Shown here: piece by piece, positions 17,801 through 26,245 of the stretch
Position numbering within the stretch: the first letter of the stretch is position 1
Layout of the letters: every line of letters begins with the position of its first letter
DNA from: CAVVAL01 sp963742725
Lineage (GTDB): Bacteria > Actinomycetota > Actinomycetes > Mycobacteriales > Cryptosporangiaceae
Assembly (NCBI GenBank): GCA_963742725.1
Contig: CAVUMX010000001.1
Coordinates: forward strand, 2,170,001-2,234,000
Direction of reading: 5' to 3'
Length of the DNA: 64,000 bases
Notes under the pieces: generated by a model
What the model was told of the DNA's origin: nothing
The model's input: the letters and a program-made list of their open reading frames with translations, nothing else
Databases searched by the model: none
Position numbers and translations under genes: made by a program

Positions 17801-18520
17801 ATGAAGGTGGAGTACGACGGCACGATCGCGGTGCCGGTCGAGCAGGCGTGGGCGGTACTCAGCGATCTGGAGCGGGTGGCGGCGTGCCTGCCGGGCGTCC
17901 GCCTCGACCAGATCAGCGAGGACGAGGTGGCGGGCACGGTGACCGTGCCGCTCGGTCCGCTGCGCCTCACGTACCGGGGCGAAGCGTCGTTCGTGGAACG
18001 TGACCCGGACGCGCGGCGGGTCGTCATCGACGCCGCCGGGCGGGACAGCCACGGCGAGCAGGCCGCGTCGGCGCGGGTGACCGTCACGCTCCGCCCGTCG
18101 GGCGAGGGCACGTCGGTCGCCGCTGTGGCCGACGTCGACGTCCGGGGGATGTCGGCGCCGGTCGGGTTCGCCGTGCGCGAGTTCGGCACCGGACTGCTCC
18201 GCGAGTTCGTCACCCGGCTGGGCCGGCGCACCCACGAACCCGCTCGGACCGCGTCCGCGAGCGCCGATGCCGGCGACACCCGAGCCGGAACCGCTGCGTC
18301 GGGCAGCCGTCCCGCGCCGCAGCCGTCGCCGGGCCCGTCGCCGTCACCCCGGCCAGCGCCGACACCGGATCCGGCCCAGGAGGTCTACCCGGTGCCGCCG
18401 CCCGGCGAGGCATCAGCCGTTCCCGCTGCTGTGGCGCAGTACGCGCCGTACGCGGGCGCCGCGGCCGTCGGGGCGCTCGTGGGCTGGCTGCTCGGTCGCC
18501 GGAGCCGCCGACCCCGGTAG
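17801..18520 (+). CDS. SRPBCC-fold CoxG-like protein
   Basis: The ATG at 17801 follows GGGAGG. Residues 1-145 match the carbon monoxide dehydrogenase subunit G fold: a V-APVEQAW-like start, then LPGV and a DADARRVVIDAAGRD-like strand. A proline/serine-rich linker (about 150-200) leads to a C-terminal hydrophobic helix ending in Arg residues, so it is probably tail-anchored. CoxG helps membrane association or maturation of CO dehydrogenase-type molybdoenzymes. No cox genes are in this window, so the link to molybdenum here is inferred. Confidence 0.86.
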   Translation: MKVEYDGTIAVPVEQAWAVLSDLERVAACLPGVRLDQISEDEVAGTVTVPLGPLRLTYRGEASFVERDPDARRVVIDAAGRDSHGEQAASARVTVTLRPSGEGTSVAAVADVDVRGMSAPVGFAVREFGTGLLREFVTRLGRRTHEPARTASASADAGDTRAGTAASGSRPAPQPSPGPSPSPRPAPTPDPAQEVYPVPPPGEASAVPAAVAQYAPYAGAAAVGALVGWLLGRRSRRPR

Positions 18521-18540
18521 CCCCGCCCTGCGACCGGTCG

Positions 18541-18565
18541 GATCGTGAAGCCAGGCTTCACGATC
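18541..18565. terminator. Bidirectional hairpin between convergent genes
   Basis: GATCGTGAAGCC and its complement form 12-bp arms around one base, ending directly before the stop of the convergent kinase gene. A third partial copy of the arm (GGGATCGTGAAGCGG) lies 10 bases further, in the 3' end of that gene. No U-tract is seen. Confidence 0.7.
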
Positions 18566-19426
18566 TCACCGGTGGGATCGTGAAGCGGCGGCCAGAGTTT
18601 GGGCGGCGTACCCGGATCCGAACAGGCCGCAGTGCACCAGCAGCGGATGGAGCTGGTGCGTCGGCACCCGTTCGCGCCACCCGTCGGCGAGCGGGTACAC
18701 CTCGTTGTAGCCGGCGAGGATGCGGTCCAGGTGCGGCGCGCCGAAGAGGGCGAGCATGGCCAGGTCGGTCTCGCGGTGACCGCCGTGCGCGGCCGGGTCC
18801 ACGAGCCAGGCGCGACCGTCGCGTCCGAAGTGAAGGTTGCCGGACCAGAGGTCGCCGTGGATCCGGGACGGCGGTTCGCCGGGGTCAGTGATGCGGTCGA
18901 GCGCCTGCTCGACGGCCGCCACCTGGGACGGGTCGAGAGCGCCCCGGTCGCGGGCGAGGCGCAGGTACGGGCGGCACCGCTGTTCCACGTAGAACTCGGC
19001 CCAGTCGCCGGTCGGCGTGTTGTCGAGCGGCAACGAGCCGATGTACCCCTGCCACGGCGCCCCGAACGCGTCGGCGCCGGAGCGGTGCAACGCGGCGAGC
19101 CCGCGCCCCAGCTCGTCGGCGGCGCCCGCCGTCGGCTCCCCCGGTTCGATCCACTCCAGCAGGAGGATGTCCGGCGAGGCCGCGATCACCTCGGGAACGG
19201 GCACCGCACCGGGCTCGCGGAGCCACGCCAGTTCGGCCGCCTCGGACGTGAAGAAGTCGTCCGGCGCGCCGGGCCGCGTCTTGGCGAACAGATCGGTGCC
19301 GTCGTCCAGGGTCAGACGCTCGGCGACGCAGATGCTGCCGTGCCGGAGCGGCGTCGTGCGGATGCGCTGGTGCTCGATGAGCATCGAGACGGTGCCGGGA
19401 TGCGCTCGCAGATACGCCAGGTCCAC
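18566..19426 (-). CDS. Fructosamine/ketosamine-3-kinase family protein
   Basis: This 286-residue protein has the kinase-like HGDLWSGNLHFG catalytic loop (about residue 195) followed by LVDPAAHGGHRETDLAML, the metal-binding DP and the family signature. It also has a LLLEWIEPG hinge and a nucleotide-binding FAKTRPG lysine. Family members phosphorylate ketosamines formed by glycation and so help repair proteins; some act on small molecules. The N-terminus is short but complete. Confidence 0.9.
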   Translation of the reverse strand: MDLAYLRAHPGTVSMLIEHQRIRTTPLRHGSICVAERLTLDDGTDLFAKTRPGAPDDFFTSEAAELAWLREPGAVPVPEVIAASPDILLLEWIEPGEPTAGAADELGRGLAALHRSGADAFGAPWQGYIGSLPLDNTPTGDWAEFYVEQRCRPYLRLARDRGALDPSQVAAVEQALDRITDPGEPPSRIHGDLWSGNLHFGRDGRAWLVDPAAHGGHRETDLAMLALFGAPHLDRILAGYNEVYPLADGWRERVPTHQLHPLLVHCGLFGSGYAAQTLAAASRSHR

Positions 19427-19442
19427 CCCGCCACGCTAGCGG

Positions 19443-19760
19443 TCAACCGAACAGACCGAGGTGCGGCAGCACCTTCTCGGCCGCCGTCAGCAACACGACC
19501 TCCTCCACCGCGTAGTGACCGCCCGACACCGTCGTCGCCAGCGTGTCATGTGGCGTCCCGACCGGCCGGGCCAAGAGCAGTCCGGACTGTTCCAGCCGTC
19601 TCGTCTCCTGGTGGACGGTCGAGAGCGGCACGTCGAAGCGGGTGGCCAGGTCGGATGCCGTGTAGTCCCGGGCCGGGTGGAGGAAGAACGTCGTCAGCAG
19701 GTCGGCCTGGAGACGCGATCGGAAGATGGGTGCCAGCGGTGGAGCATCGCGGAACGTCAG
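19443..19760 (-). CDS. Winged-helix DNA-binding protein lacking a normal start
   Basis: The frame reads PPLAPIFRSRLQADLL, then a helix-turn-helix (YTASDLATRFDVPLSTVHQETRRLEQSG), like the one-domain ArsR/MarR-type regulators of actinomycetes. No ATG, GTG or TTG precedes the fold in frame. The only option is a CTG at 19760, fused to the stop of the minus-strand nuclease gene (CTGA). The C-terminal 30 residues do not resemble the usual family tail. It may be a coupled gene with a rare start, or a truncated pseudogene of about 105 codons. Confidence 0.5.
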   Translation of the reverse strand: MTFRDAPPLAPIFRSRLQADLLTTFFLHPARDYTASDLATRFDVPLSTVHQETRRLEQSGLLLARPVGTPHDTLATTVSGGHYAVEEVVLLTAAEKVLPHLGLFG

Positions 19761-20473
19761 CCGGTTGCGGCTGCTTCACCGGTGGCGGGCCAGCTCGTGA
19801 GCCACAGCGCCGCGTGGTCGGCCAGGGGCGCGTCGCCGGCCTGCACGGTCGTGTCGATCTGCCAGTCGAGGTGGGCGAGGTCGGCGCCGCGTACCCACAG
19901 GTGGTCGGTCTGGCTGCGTTCGGTCGTGGGCAGCAGTTCGTCGCCCTGGCCGCACACGAAGTGGAAGCCGGCGAGTGCGGCCGCGTCGAACATGCGGCTC
20001 TGCCGGGGCGTGCGGTTGACGGGCTGGTTGAAGTCGCCGCCGATCATGACCGGCCCCTCGACCCCGGCCAGCTCGGCGACCAGGTGCCGCATCCACCGGG
20101 TGGCGCTGTCGTCGTAGCCGACGTGCGCCGAGACCACCGTCCAGGACGGCCCGTCGGGCGGCGAGACGGCCGCACCGGCGACGACCGACCGGCCCTTCCA
20201 CCGTGCCCACGTCGGGCGCGCGATGTCGATCGGGGAGACCGTCCATCCGGGCCGGGCGGCGACCGCGACCCGGCAGCCGCGCGAGTCGAACACCGGCCCC
20301 CACGCGACCGGCCACCCGTTCGCGAACCGGCCGGGGATCACCTGCTGGAGCAGCAGGACGTCCGGCGGCGGCTGGTGGCCGACCACCCACGCCCAGGCAC
20401 GCTCGTGGCGCTCACCCTGCGGAAGCGGGCTGCCCATGCCCACGTTCCAGCTCAGCGCGCGGATCGGCTCCAT
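19757..20473 (-). CDS. Endonuclease/exonuclease/phosphatase family protein
   Basis: The 238-residue protein has the metal and catalytic landmarks of this superfamily. These are ALSWNVGMG at the N-terminus (Asn), LLLQQV in place of the usual Glu motif, VVSAHVGYDD, MIGGDFNQPV (Asp-Asn) and TDHLWVRG plus the terminal ADHAAL with the catalytic His. The usual LQE glutamate reads QQ, which could affect metal binding. It overlaps the fdhD end by 62 bases. Function is not predictable from context. Confidence 0.8.
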   Translation of the reverse strand: MEPIRALSWNVGMGSPLPQGERHERAWAWVVGHQPPPDVLLLQQVIPGRFANGWPVAWGPVFDSRGCRVAVAARPGWTVSPIDIARPTWARWKGRSVVAGAAVSPPDGPSWTVVSAHVGYDDSATRWMRHLVAELAGVEGPVMIGGDFNQPVNRTPRQSRMFDAAALAGFHFVCGQGDELLPTTERSQTDHLWVRGADLAHLDWQIDTTVQAGDAPLADHAALWLTSWPATGEAAATG

Positions 20474-21314
20474 CCGCCAAGCCTTGCACGCCGTGTCGAG
20501 TGATCCGTTCGGCGCCGGCGTAGACGTTCATCGACCCGCCGCGCAGGAAGCCGACCAGCGTCATCCCGGTCTCGGCGGCGAGGTCGACCGCGAGCGTGGA
20601 CGGCGCCGACACGGCCGCCAGCACCGGCGCCCCCGCCATCAGCGCCTTCTGCGTCAGCTCGAAACTGGCCCGTCCGCTCACCAGCAGGACGTGCCCGGTC
20701 AACGGCAACACCCCCGCCCGGACGGCCCAGCCGACCACCTTGTCCACCGCGTTGTGCCGGCCGACGTCCTCGCGCAGGCACAGCAGTTCGCCGTCCGGAG
20801 TGAAGAGGCCGGCGGCGTGCAGGCCGCCCGTGCGGTCGAACACCCGCTGCGCGCCGCGGAGAACGTCCGGCAGCGTGCCGAGCACCTCCGCCCCGACCCG
20901 CACCGGATCGTCGGCGACAGGGAAAGCAGTCAGCGTACGGATCGCGTCGATGCTGGCTTTGCCGCACACGCCGCACGAACTGGTCGTGTAGAACGTGCGT
21001 TCCACGCCGGGTGCGGGCGGCGGAACGCCATCGGCGAGCGTCACGTCCAGCACGTTGTACGTGTTCTCGCCGTCCACGCTGCCGGCGCAGTACCGGGCAA
21101 CGGCCACATCGTCAGCGGACCGGATGACACCCTCGGTCAGCAGGAAGCCGTGGACGAGGTCGATGTCGTCGCCGGGCGTCCGCATCGTGACCGCCAGCGC
21201 GCGGCCGCCGACCCGGATCTCCAGCGGCTCCTCCACGACGAGCGTGTCCGGACGCCGTACCGCGGCCCCGCCGTCGATCCGGACGACCGGGCGCCGACCC
21301 GTCACGCGTCCCAT
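20412..21314 (-). CDS. fdhD: Formate dehydrogenase accessory sulfurtransferase FdhD
   Basis: A 300-residue FdhD with VEEPLEIRVGG near the start, TPGDDIDLVHGFLLTEG, the essential double-cysteine loop SSCGVCGKAS (about residue 113), and LREDVGRHNAVDKVVG. FdhD passes sulfur from a desulfurase to the molybdenum cofactor of formate dehydrogenase-like enzymes. The last 30 residues form an unusual extension over the next gene. It is divergent from mobA and close to the FdhF-type oxidoreductase it presumably serves. Confidence 0.96.
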   Translation of the reverse strand: MGRVTGRRPVVRIDGGAAVRRPDTLVVEEPLEIRVGGRALAVTMRTPGDDIDLVHGFLLTEGVIRSADDVAVARYCAGSVDGENTYNVLDVTLADGVPPPAPGVERTFYTTSSCGVCGKASIDAIRTLTAFPVADDPVRVGAEVLGTLPDVLRGAQRVFDRTGGLHAAGLFTPDGELLCLREDVGRHNAVDKVVGWAVRAGVLPLTGHVLLVSGRASFELTQKALMAGAPVLAAVSAPSTLAVDLAAETGMTLVGFLRGGSMNVYAGAERITRHGVQGLADGADPRAELERGHGQPASAG

Positions 21315-21336
21315 ACCGCAAAGCTACCGTGGCAGC

Positions 21337-21912
21337 GTGGAGACGTACGCGGCGATCGTGCTGGCCGGGGGCCGGGCCACCCGTCTGGGCGGCGTGCACA
21401 AACCGGGCCTGCGCGTCGGCGGCCGGACGTTGCTCGACCGCGTCCTCGCCGCCGTGCCTGACGCATCACCGGTGATCGTGGTCGGACCGCCGCAACCGGT
21501 TCCGCCCGGCACGCTCCTGACCAGGGAGAACCCGCCAGGCGGAGGCCCCGTCGCCGCGCTCGCCGCCGCATTCCCCCACGTGGAACCCGCCGCGACCGTC
21601 GCCGTGCTCGCCGCCGACCTCCCGTTCCTCACGCCGGCGGCGATCGCCGACCTGCGCAGCGCCTGCACCGGCGACGGTGCCGTGCTCGTCGACGCCGACG
21701 GTCGTGACCAGTACCTCGCCGGTGTCTGGCGGGTGGCGGCGCTCGGCCGCGCGCTGCGCGACTTCGGCGATCCCGCCGGCGGCGCCATGCGGCGGCTTGT
21801 CGCCGGGCTGGACATCGCGCGCGTCACCGGCGGGTCGCAGTCCCCCGCGCCGTGGTTCGACTGCGACGATCCACAGGACCTGGACGAGGCGAAAAGGTGG
21901 AGCCATGAGTGA
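21337..21912 (+). CDS. mobA: Molybdenum cofactor guanylyltransferase MobA
   Basis: From the GTG at 21337 the protein has 191 residues. LAGGRATRLGGVHKP is the nucleotidyltransferase signature, and AADLPFLTPAA the metal-binding Asp region. MobA attaches GMP to make the bis-MGD cofactor used by DMSO-reductase-family enzymes such as the one at 22132-24387. Upstream in-frame sequence mirrors fdhD and is not coding. It overlaps the DUF6457 gene by 8 bases. Confidence 0.92.
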   Translation: METYAAIVLAGGRATRLGGVHKPGLRVGGRTLLDRVLAAVPDASPVIVVGPPQPVPPGTLLTRENPPGGGPVAALAAAFPHVEPAATVAVLAADLPFLTPAAIADLRSACTGDGAVLVDADGRDQYLAGVWRVAALGRALRDFGDPAGGAMRRLVAGLDIARVTGGSQSPAPWFDCDDPQDLDEAKRWSHE

Positions 21913-22135
21913 ACTGGACGACTGGGTGGCGGCCGTCGCGCTGGACCTCGACCTGTCCCACCGCGTCGACCGTGACCTGATCCTGGACGTGGCCCGTGAC
22001 GTCGCCCACGGCGTGGCCCGCCCTGCCGCGCCGCTCACCTCGTACCTCATGGGGCTCGCGGTCGCGGCCGGCGCCGACCCGGACGAGGTGGCGGCGAAGA
22101 TCCGCGAACTCGCCGCCGGATGGAAGCCGGGCTAA
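21905..22135 (+). CDS. DUF6457 small protein
   Basis: The product is a 76-residue helical protein starting LDDWVAAVALDLDL and containing VARDVAHGVARPAAPLTSYL. This fits my recollection of DUF6457, which is found beside or fused to mobA in actinobacteria. Its ATG lies inside the mobA 3' end, so the two are coupled. A role in cofactor handling is inferred from that constant neighbourhood. Its stop overlaps the convergent oxidoreductase stop by four bases (CTAA). Confidence 0.83.
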   Translation: MSELDDWVAAVALDLDLSHRVDRDLILDVARDVAHGVARPAAPLTSYLMGLAVAAGADPDEVAAKIRELAAGWKPG

Positions 22136-24387
22136 CCCGGTTCGAGGCGGATGATCACGGACTTGGACGTCGGCGTGTTCGAACCCTCGGCGGTCGAGTC
22201 GAGCGGCACCAGCGCGTTCGTCTCCGGGAAGTACGCGGCCGCGCAGCCCCGCGCGGTCGGGTAGGACACGACCCGGAACTGGTCGGCGCGGCGCTCCACG
22301 CCGTCCTTCCACTCGCTGACGAGATCGACCGTGGCGGCGTCCTCGATCCCCAGCTCTTCCAGGTCGGACGGCGACACGAACACCACCCGCCGCCCACCCG
22401 AGATGCCCCGGTAGCGGTCGTCCAGGCCGTAGATCGTGGTGTTGTACTGGTCGTGGCTGCGGATCGTCTGGAGCAGCAACCGCCCGGCCGGGATCGTCAG
22501 GACGTCGAGGGCGTTGACGGTGAAGTTGGCCTTGCCGGTCGCTGTATCGAAGCGACGCGAGTCCCGGGGCGGATGGGGAAGCGTGAACCCGGACACGATC
22601 TTCTCCTCGTACCCGTCGAACCCGGGGACGACGCGCGAGATCCGGTCCCGCACGACCCGGTAGTCGGCCTCGAACGACCGCCAGTCGATGCCGTCGCCGA
22701 GGGTCGCCCGCGCCAGCCGGCTGACGATCGACACCTCGCTGAGCAGGTCGGACGACGCGGGAGCGAGCCGTCCGCGCGAGGCGTGCACGTTCGACATCGA
22801 GTCCTCGACGGTGACGACCTGCTCGCCGCTGGCCTGCACGTCCCGCTCGGTGCGGCCGAGGGTGGGCAGGATCAGCGCGGTCTCGCCGCACACCGTGTGG
22901 GACCGGTTGAGCTTCGTCGACACCTGCACGGTCAACGCGCACTGCCGCAGCGCGGCGATCGTCACGTCCGTGTCGGGGGTCGCCGCGACGAAGTTGCCGC
23001 CGAGTGCCGTGAACACGCGTGCCTTGCCGTCCCGCATCGCCCGGATGGCGTCCACCACGTCGTACCCGTGCTCGCGCGGCGGCTCGAACCCGAACTCGGC
23101 CCCGAGCGCGTCGAGGAACGCGGGCGCCGGCTTCTCGTAGATGCCCATCGTCCGGTCGCCCTGGACGTTGCTGTGGCCCCGCACCGGACACACCCCGGCG
23201 CCCGGCCGGCCGATGTTGCCGCGCAGCAGCAGGACGTTGACGACCTCGCGGATCGTCGCCACGGCGTTGCGGTGCTGGGTGAGGCCCATCGCCCAGCAGA
23301 CGATCGTCCGTTCGGAGCCGGCGAGCAGTGACGCGACCCGTTCGATCTGGTCGCGCGGGAGGCCGGTGGCGGCGTCGACGGTTGCCCAGTCGAGGTTCTT
23401 CAACGCCGCCGCGTACTCGTCGAAGCCGTGCGTGTACTCGTCCACAAAGTCCCGGTCGGCCGCGTCCGCGTCGAGCAGCAGCCGGCCGAACGCCTGGAAC
23501 AGCGCGAGGTCGCCGTTCACCCGGATCTGCAGGTACTCGTCGGCCAGTTCGGTGCCGCGCCCGATCACCCCGGACGGGCGTTGCGGGTTCTTGAAACGCA
23601 TCAGCCCGGCCTCGGGCAGCGGGTTCACGGCGACGATCCGGGCGCCGTTGTCCTTGGCGGTTTCCAATGCGGTCAGCATCCGGGGATGGTTTGTCCCGGG
23701 GTTCTGGCCGACGACGACGATCAGATCCGCCTCGTGGATGTCGTCGAGCGTGACGCTGCCCTTGCCGATGCCGATCGTCTGGGTCAGCGCGACACCGGAC
23801 GACTCGTGGCACATGTTCGAGCAGTCCGGCAGGTTGTTCGTGCCGTACGCGCGGACGAAGAGCTGGTACAGGAACGCGGCTTCGTTGCTCGTCCGTCCGG
23901 AGGTGTAGAAAATCGCCTCGTCCGGTGTGATCGTCTGGAGGGCGGCGGCGCACAGCGCGAACGCGTCGTCCCAGCTGATCGGCTCGTAGTGGTCTTCGCC
24001 GGGGCGCTTCACCATCGGTTCGGTGAGCCGCCCCTGCTGCCCCAGCCAGTAGTCGCTGCGGCCGGCGAGTTCGCTCACCGGATGCTCGGCGAAGAAGTCC
24101 CCCGTGATCCGGCGCAGCGTGGCCTCTTCCGCCACTGCCTTCGCGCCGTTCTCGCAGAACTCGGCGGTGTGGCGCTTGCCCGGCTCCGGCCAGGCGCAGC
24201 CGGGACAGTCGAAGCCGTCCGCCTGGTTGACCTTGAGCAGCGTCAGCGCGGTGCGCCGCGTGCCCATCTGGTTCACGCTGGCGGCCAGCCCGTGCAGTAC
24301 GGCGGGCACGCCGGCGGCGCTGGCCTTCGGGGGACGTACGCGCAGCTCGGCGTCGTCGACATCGTCACGCGGCGGCTTCCTGGCCAT
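22132..24387 (-). CDS. FdhF/YdeP-family molybdopterin oxidoreductase
   Basis: This 751-residue protein has the DMSO-reductase-family layout: an N-terminal FDCPGCAWPEP segment (about residue 58), the cofactor-binding core with FYTSGRTSNEAAF and VVGQNPGTNHPRM, DCSNMCHESSG where the metal-ligand Cys or Sec usually sits, and a C-terminal cofactor-capping domain from about residue 620. Only two or three cysteines occupy the usual four-cysteine cluster site (CPGC, then C near residue 80). This resembles YdeP, whose substrate is unclear. FdhD and MobA next door support a bis-MGD enzyme. Confidence 0.92.
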   Translation of the reverse strand: MARKPPRDDVDDAELRVRPPKASAAGVPAVLHGLAASVNQMGTRRTALTLLKVNQADGFDCPGCAWPEPGKRHTAEFCENGAKAVAEEATLRRITGDFFAEHPVSELAGRSDYWLGQQGRLTEPMVKRPGEDHYEPISWDDAFALCAAALQTITPDEAIFYTSGRTSNEAAFLYQLFVRAYGTNNLPDCSNMCHESSGVALTQTIGIGKGSVTLDDIHEADLIVVVGQNPGTNHPRMLTALETAKDNGARIVAVNPLPEAGLMRFKNPQRPSGVIGRGTELADEYLQIRVNGDLALFQAFGRLLLDADAADRDFVDEYTHGFDEYAAALKNLDWATVDAATGLPRDQIERVASLLAGSERTIVCWAMGLTQHRNAVATIREVVNVLLLRGNIGRPGAGVCPVRGHSNVQGDRTMGIYEKPAPAFLDALGAEFGFEPPREHGYDVVDAIRAMRDGKARVFTALGGNFVAATPDTDVTIAALRQCALTVQVSTKLNRSHTVCGETALILPTLGRTERDVQASGEQVVTVEDSMSNVHASRGRLAPASSDLLSEVSIVSRLARATLGDGIDWRSFEADYRVVRDRISRVVPGFDGYEEKIVSGFTLPHPPRDSRRFDTATGKANFTVNALDVLTIPAGRLLLQTIRSHDQYNTTIYGLDDRYRGISGGRRVVFVSPSDLEELGIEDAATVDLVSEWKDGVERRADQFRVVSYPTARGCAAAYFPETNALVPLDSTAEGSNTPTSKSVIIRLEPG

Positions 24388-24428
24388 GAGGCCAGCCTAT
24401 GCCGCGCGGACGTCCCCCGAAGGAGCGG

Positions 24429-24896
24429 TCAGACCCCGGCGGAGATCCGCCAGTCCTTGCCGTCCTTCTTGAGGGTGAAGCCCTTGCCGCCGGTCAGGTC
24501 CGGGGCGGGCAGGTAGCTCGTCGACGTCTTCTTCTTGCCCTTGCGGGACCGGGACGTCGACTTCGACTTGACCTCGACCTCGTCGACCGCGACGGTCGCC
24601 GTGCTGCCGTTGAGCGCCACGTCGTCCACGCTGATCTCGTCGAGGTCGTCACGCACGTCGACGGAGAGGCTGCTGTACCGCTTCTCCAGGCCGGCGGCGC
24701 AGTCGCTGCCGAGCGCCGTCTTCGCGTCGTTGTGGAGGAAGCCGCACGCGGCCGGGTAGTTCTGCTCGCCTACCTCGTCGAGATAGTCGGCTACCGCCGC
24801 GCGGACCTTGGCCTCGTCGCTGTTGCCACCGCACGCGGGGAGGGCCAGCAGGGCGGCCAGCGCCACTGCGCCGATGCCGAGGGATCGCACACGCAT
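24429..24896 (-). CDS. Secreted lipoprotein of unknown function
   Basis: From the ATG preceded by AGGAG, the protein has 155 residues with a lipoprotein signal: MRVRSLGIG, a hydrophobic Ala/Leu stretch, then the lipobox LPAC near residue 20. The mature part has a Cys pair (CGFLHNDAK and SDCAAG), resembling the NTF2-like lipoproteins of actinomycetes. A basic Arg/Lys/Ser cluster (about residue 118) precedes the C-terminal strand GGKGFTLKKDGKDWRI. Longer starts only read through the palindromic repeat. Confidence 0.82.
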   Translation of the reverse strand: MRVRSLGIGAVALAALLALPACGGNSDEAKVRAAVADYLDEVGEQNYPAACGFLHNDAKTALGSDCAAGLEKRYSSLSVDVRDDLDEISVDDVALNGSTATVAVDEVEVKSKSTSRSRKGKKKTSTSYLPAPDLTGGKGFTLKKDGKDWRISAGV

Positions 24897-25036
24897 TGCC
24901 GTATTTCTCCTGGTCTTAATGGGGAAACCCCGGCCAGCCGGCCGAAGCAGGCAACAGTGTGGACCATCGCCGCCAGCGGAACGCGCCCACGACGCGAAGT
25001 TCTGCCCGTCAGGGCAGGGGGAACCGTCCCCCCAGC

Positions 25037-25085
25037 TTCGGACTTTTGAGGGTCCGGCGTTGCCGCGCACCCTCAAAAGTCCGAA
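25037..25085. repeat. Interspersed palindromic element, copy 2
   Basis: Arms TTCGGACTTTTGAGGGT and the exact complement (17 bp) enclose a 15-base GC-rich loop. It lies 47 bases beyond the desaturase stop on that gene's strand, a suitable place for a terminator, and upstream of the lipoprotein gene. Confidence 0.88.
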
Positions 25086-25091
25086 AGTCGG

Positions 25092-25142
25092 CGGTGCCTC
25101 GGGACGCGCGGTGCCTCAGGACGCGCGGTGCCTCAGGATGCG
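25092..25142. repeat. Three tandem 17-bp units overlapping a gene end
   Basis: Three units of CGGTGCCTCRGGAYGCG occupy 25092-25108, 25109-25125 and 25126-25142, with one substitution each in the outer copies. The last unit includes the stop codon of the desaturase gene, so unit expansion could alter its tail. Confidence 0.85.
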
Positions 25143-26089
25143 CGGTGCGCCTCGCGGGCGGCGGCGCGGGCCGCGAGCCGGTCGCGCTGCTCTACGAAGC
25201 GGGTCGCCTGCGCGTCCAGCCCGGCGAGGAACATCGCCAGCTCCTCGCGGGCCTGCTCGCCGCGCGGCCCCAGGTCCGTGCGCTCGAACACCTTCCAGAA
25301 CCGCAGGATCGGCATGACCACGTCGTCGTGGTGAAGGCGCAGGTCGTAGATGCCGGCCTTGGCGATGGCCACGGCGCTGCGGGTGTAGTTCGGCATGTTG
25401 GCGCCGGGCATCTCGAAGCCGACGATCTCGTCGCGGACGGCCTCCATCGTCTCGTCCGGCGCGATCTCGAACGCCGCGTTGACGAGGTTGCGGTAGAAGA
25501 CCATGTGCAGGTTCTCGTCGGTGGCGATCCGGGAGAGGAGCTGGTCTGCGAGGGGGCAGCCCGTGGCCCGTCCGGTGTTGCGGTGCGAGACGCGGGTGGC
25601 GAGTTCCTGGAACGACACATAGGCGACGGCCTGCAGCGGCGTCTTGTCGCCGGAGTCGTAGCCGGCCGTCATGTGCTGCATGCGCAGCTCTTCCAGCTCG
25701 ACGGGGTCGACCCCGCGCGTGACGACGAGGTAGTCGCGCAGGGCGACGCCGTGCCGGCCTTCCTCGGCCGTCCACCGGCCTACCCACTCGCCCCAGGCAC
25801 CGTCGCGGCCGAAGCGGGTCGCGATCTCGCGGTGGTACGAGGGGAGGTTGTCCTCCGTGAGGAGGTTGACGATCATGGCGGCCTTGGCGACCGGGGAGAG
25901 CTTCGAGTCCTCGGGGCTCCAGTCCTCGCCGCCGAGGAACGCGAAGTCGCGGCCCTGGCTCCACGGCACGTAGTCGTGGGGCATCCACGGCTTGGCCAGC
26001 TTGATGTGGCGGTCGAGGTTCTCGGCGACCACGGACTCCAGCTCGTACAGCAGGTTCGTCTGAACCTTGGCGTCGTCGGTCACGGTCAC
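25133..26089 (-). CDS. Acyl-ACP desaturase (DesA-type, ferritin-like di-iron)
   Basis: A 318-residue protein with di-iron motifs EEGRHG (about residue 110) and DENLHMVFYRN (about residue 195), the E-x-x-H pairs of soluble acyl-ACP desaturases. It also has TEDNLPSYH near residue 82, which supplies another metal ligand. It would insert a double bond into acyl-ACP in the cytoplasm and so tune membrane fluidity. A 35-bp nested palindrome just upstream of its ATG is a likely operator for a lipid-responsive regulator. The C-terminus runs into a 17-bp tandem repeat. Confidence 0.93.
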   Translation of the reverse strand: MTVTDDAKVQTNLLYELESVVAENLDRHIKLAKPWMPHDYVPWSQGRDFAFLGGEDWSPEDSKLSPVAKAAMIVNLLTEDNLPSYHREIATRFGRDGAWGEWVGRWTAEEGRHGVALRDYLVVTRGVDPVELEELRMQHMTAGYDSGDKTPLQAVAYVSFQELATRVSHRNTGRATGCPLADQLLSRIATDENLHMVFYRNLVNAAFEIAPDETMEAVRDEIVGFEMPGANMPNYTRSAVAIAKAGIYDLRLHHDDVVMPILRFWKVFERTDLGPRGEQAREELAMFLAGLDAQATRFVEQRDRLAARAAAREAHRAS

Positions 26090-26111
26090 GGCGGCAGCTC
26101 CTCAAGCTAGT

Positions 26112-26146
26112 TTCCTACGCAACCGTAGGTTACGGCAGCGTAGGAA
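26112..26146. promoter_or_regulatory. Nested palindromic operator upstream of the desaturase
   Basis: TTCCTACG (26112-26119) pairs with CGTAGGAA (26139-26146). Inside, CCTACG-4-CGTAGG (26114-26129) and CCGTAGGTTACGG (26123-26135) form further inverted repeats. The cluster ends 23 bases before the desaturase ATG. TetR-type lipid regulators commonly use such CCTACG/CGTAGG half-sites; the identity of the regulator is inference. Confidence 0.72.
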
Positions 26147-26245
26147 TCGCGGCTAGTTACTGGCCAGTTCGGGATCCTGGTCACACCGTGGCGGTGCTGC
26201 GCCACAGCACTAGGGTGAATGGATCACGGGACGAAGGGGCTGTTG

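Noticed and set aside
18599..20503. Long plus-strand frame across the kinase and nuclease genes
   Set aside because: It mirrors minus-strand genes with clear motifs and shows no motif of its own.
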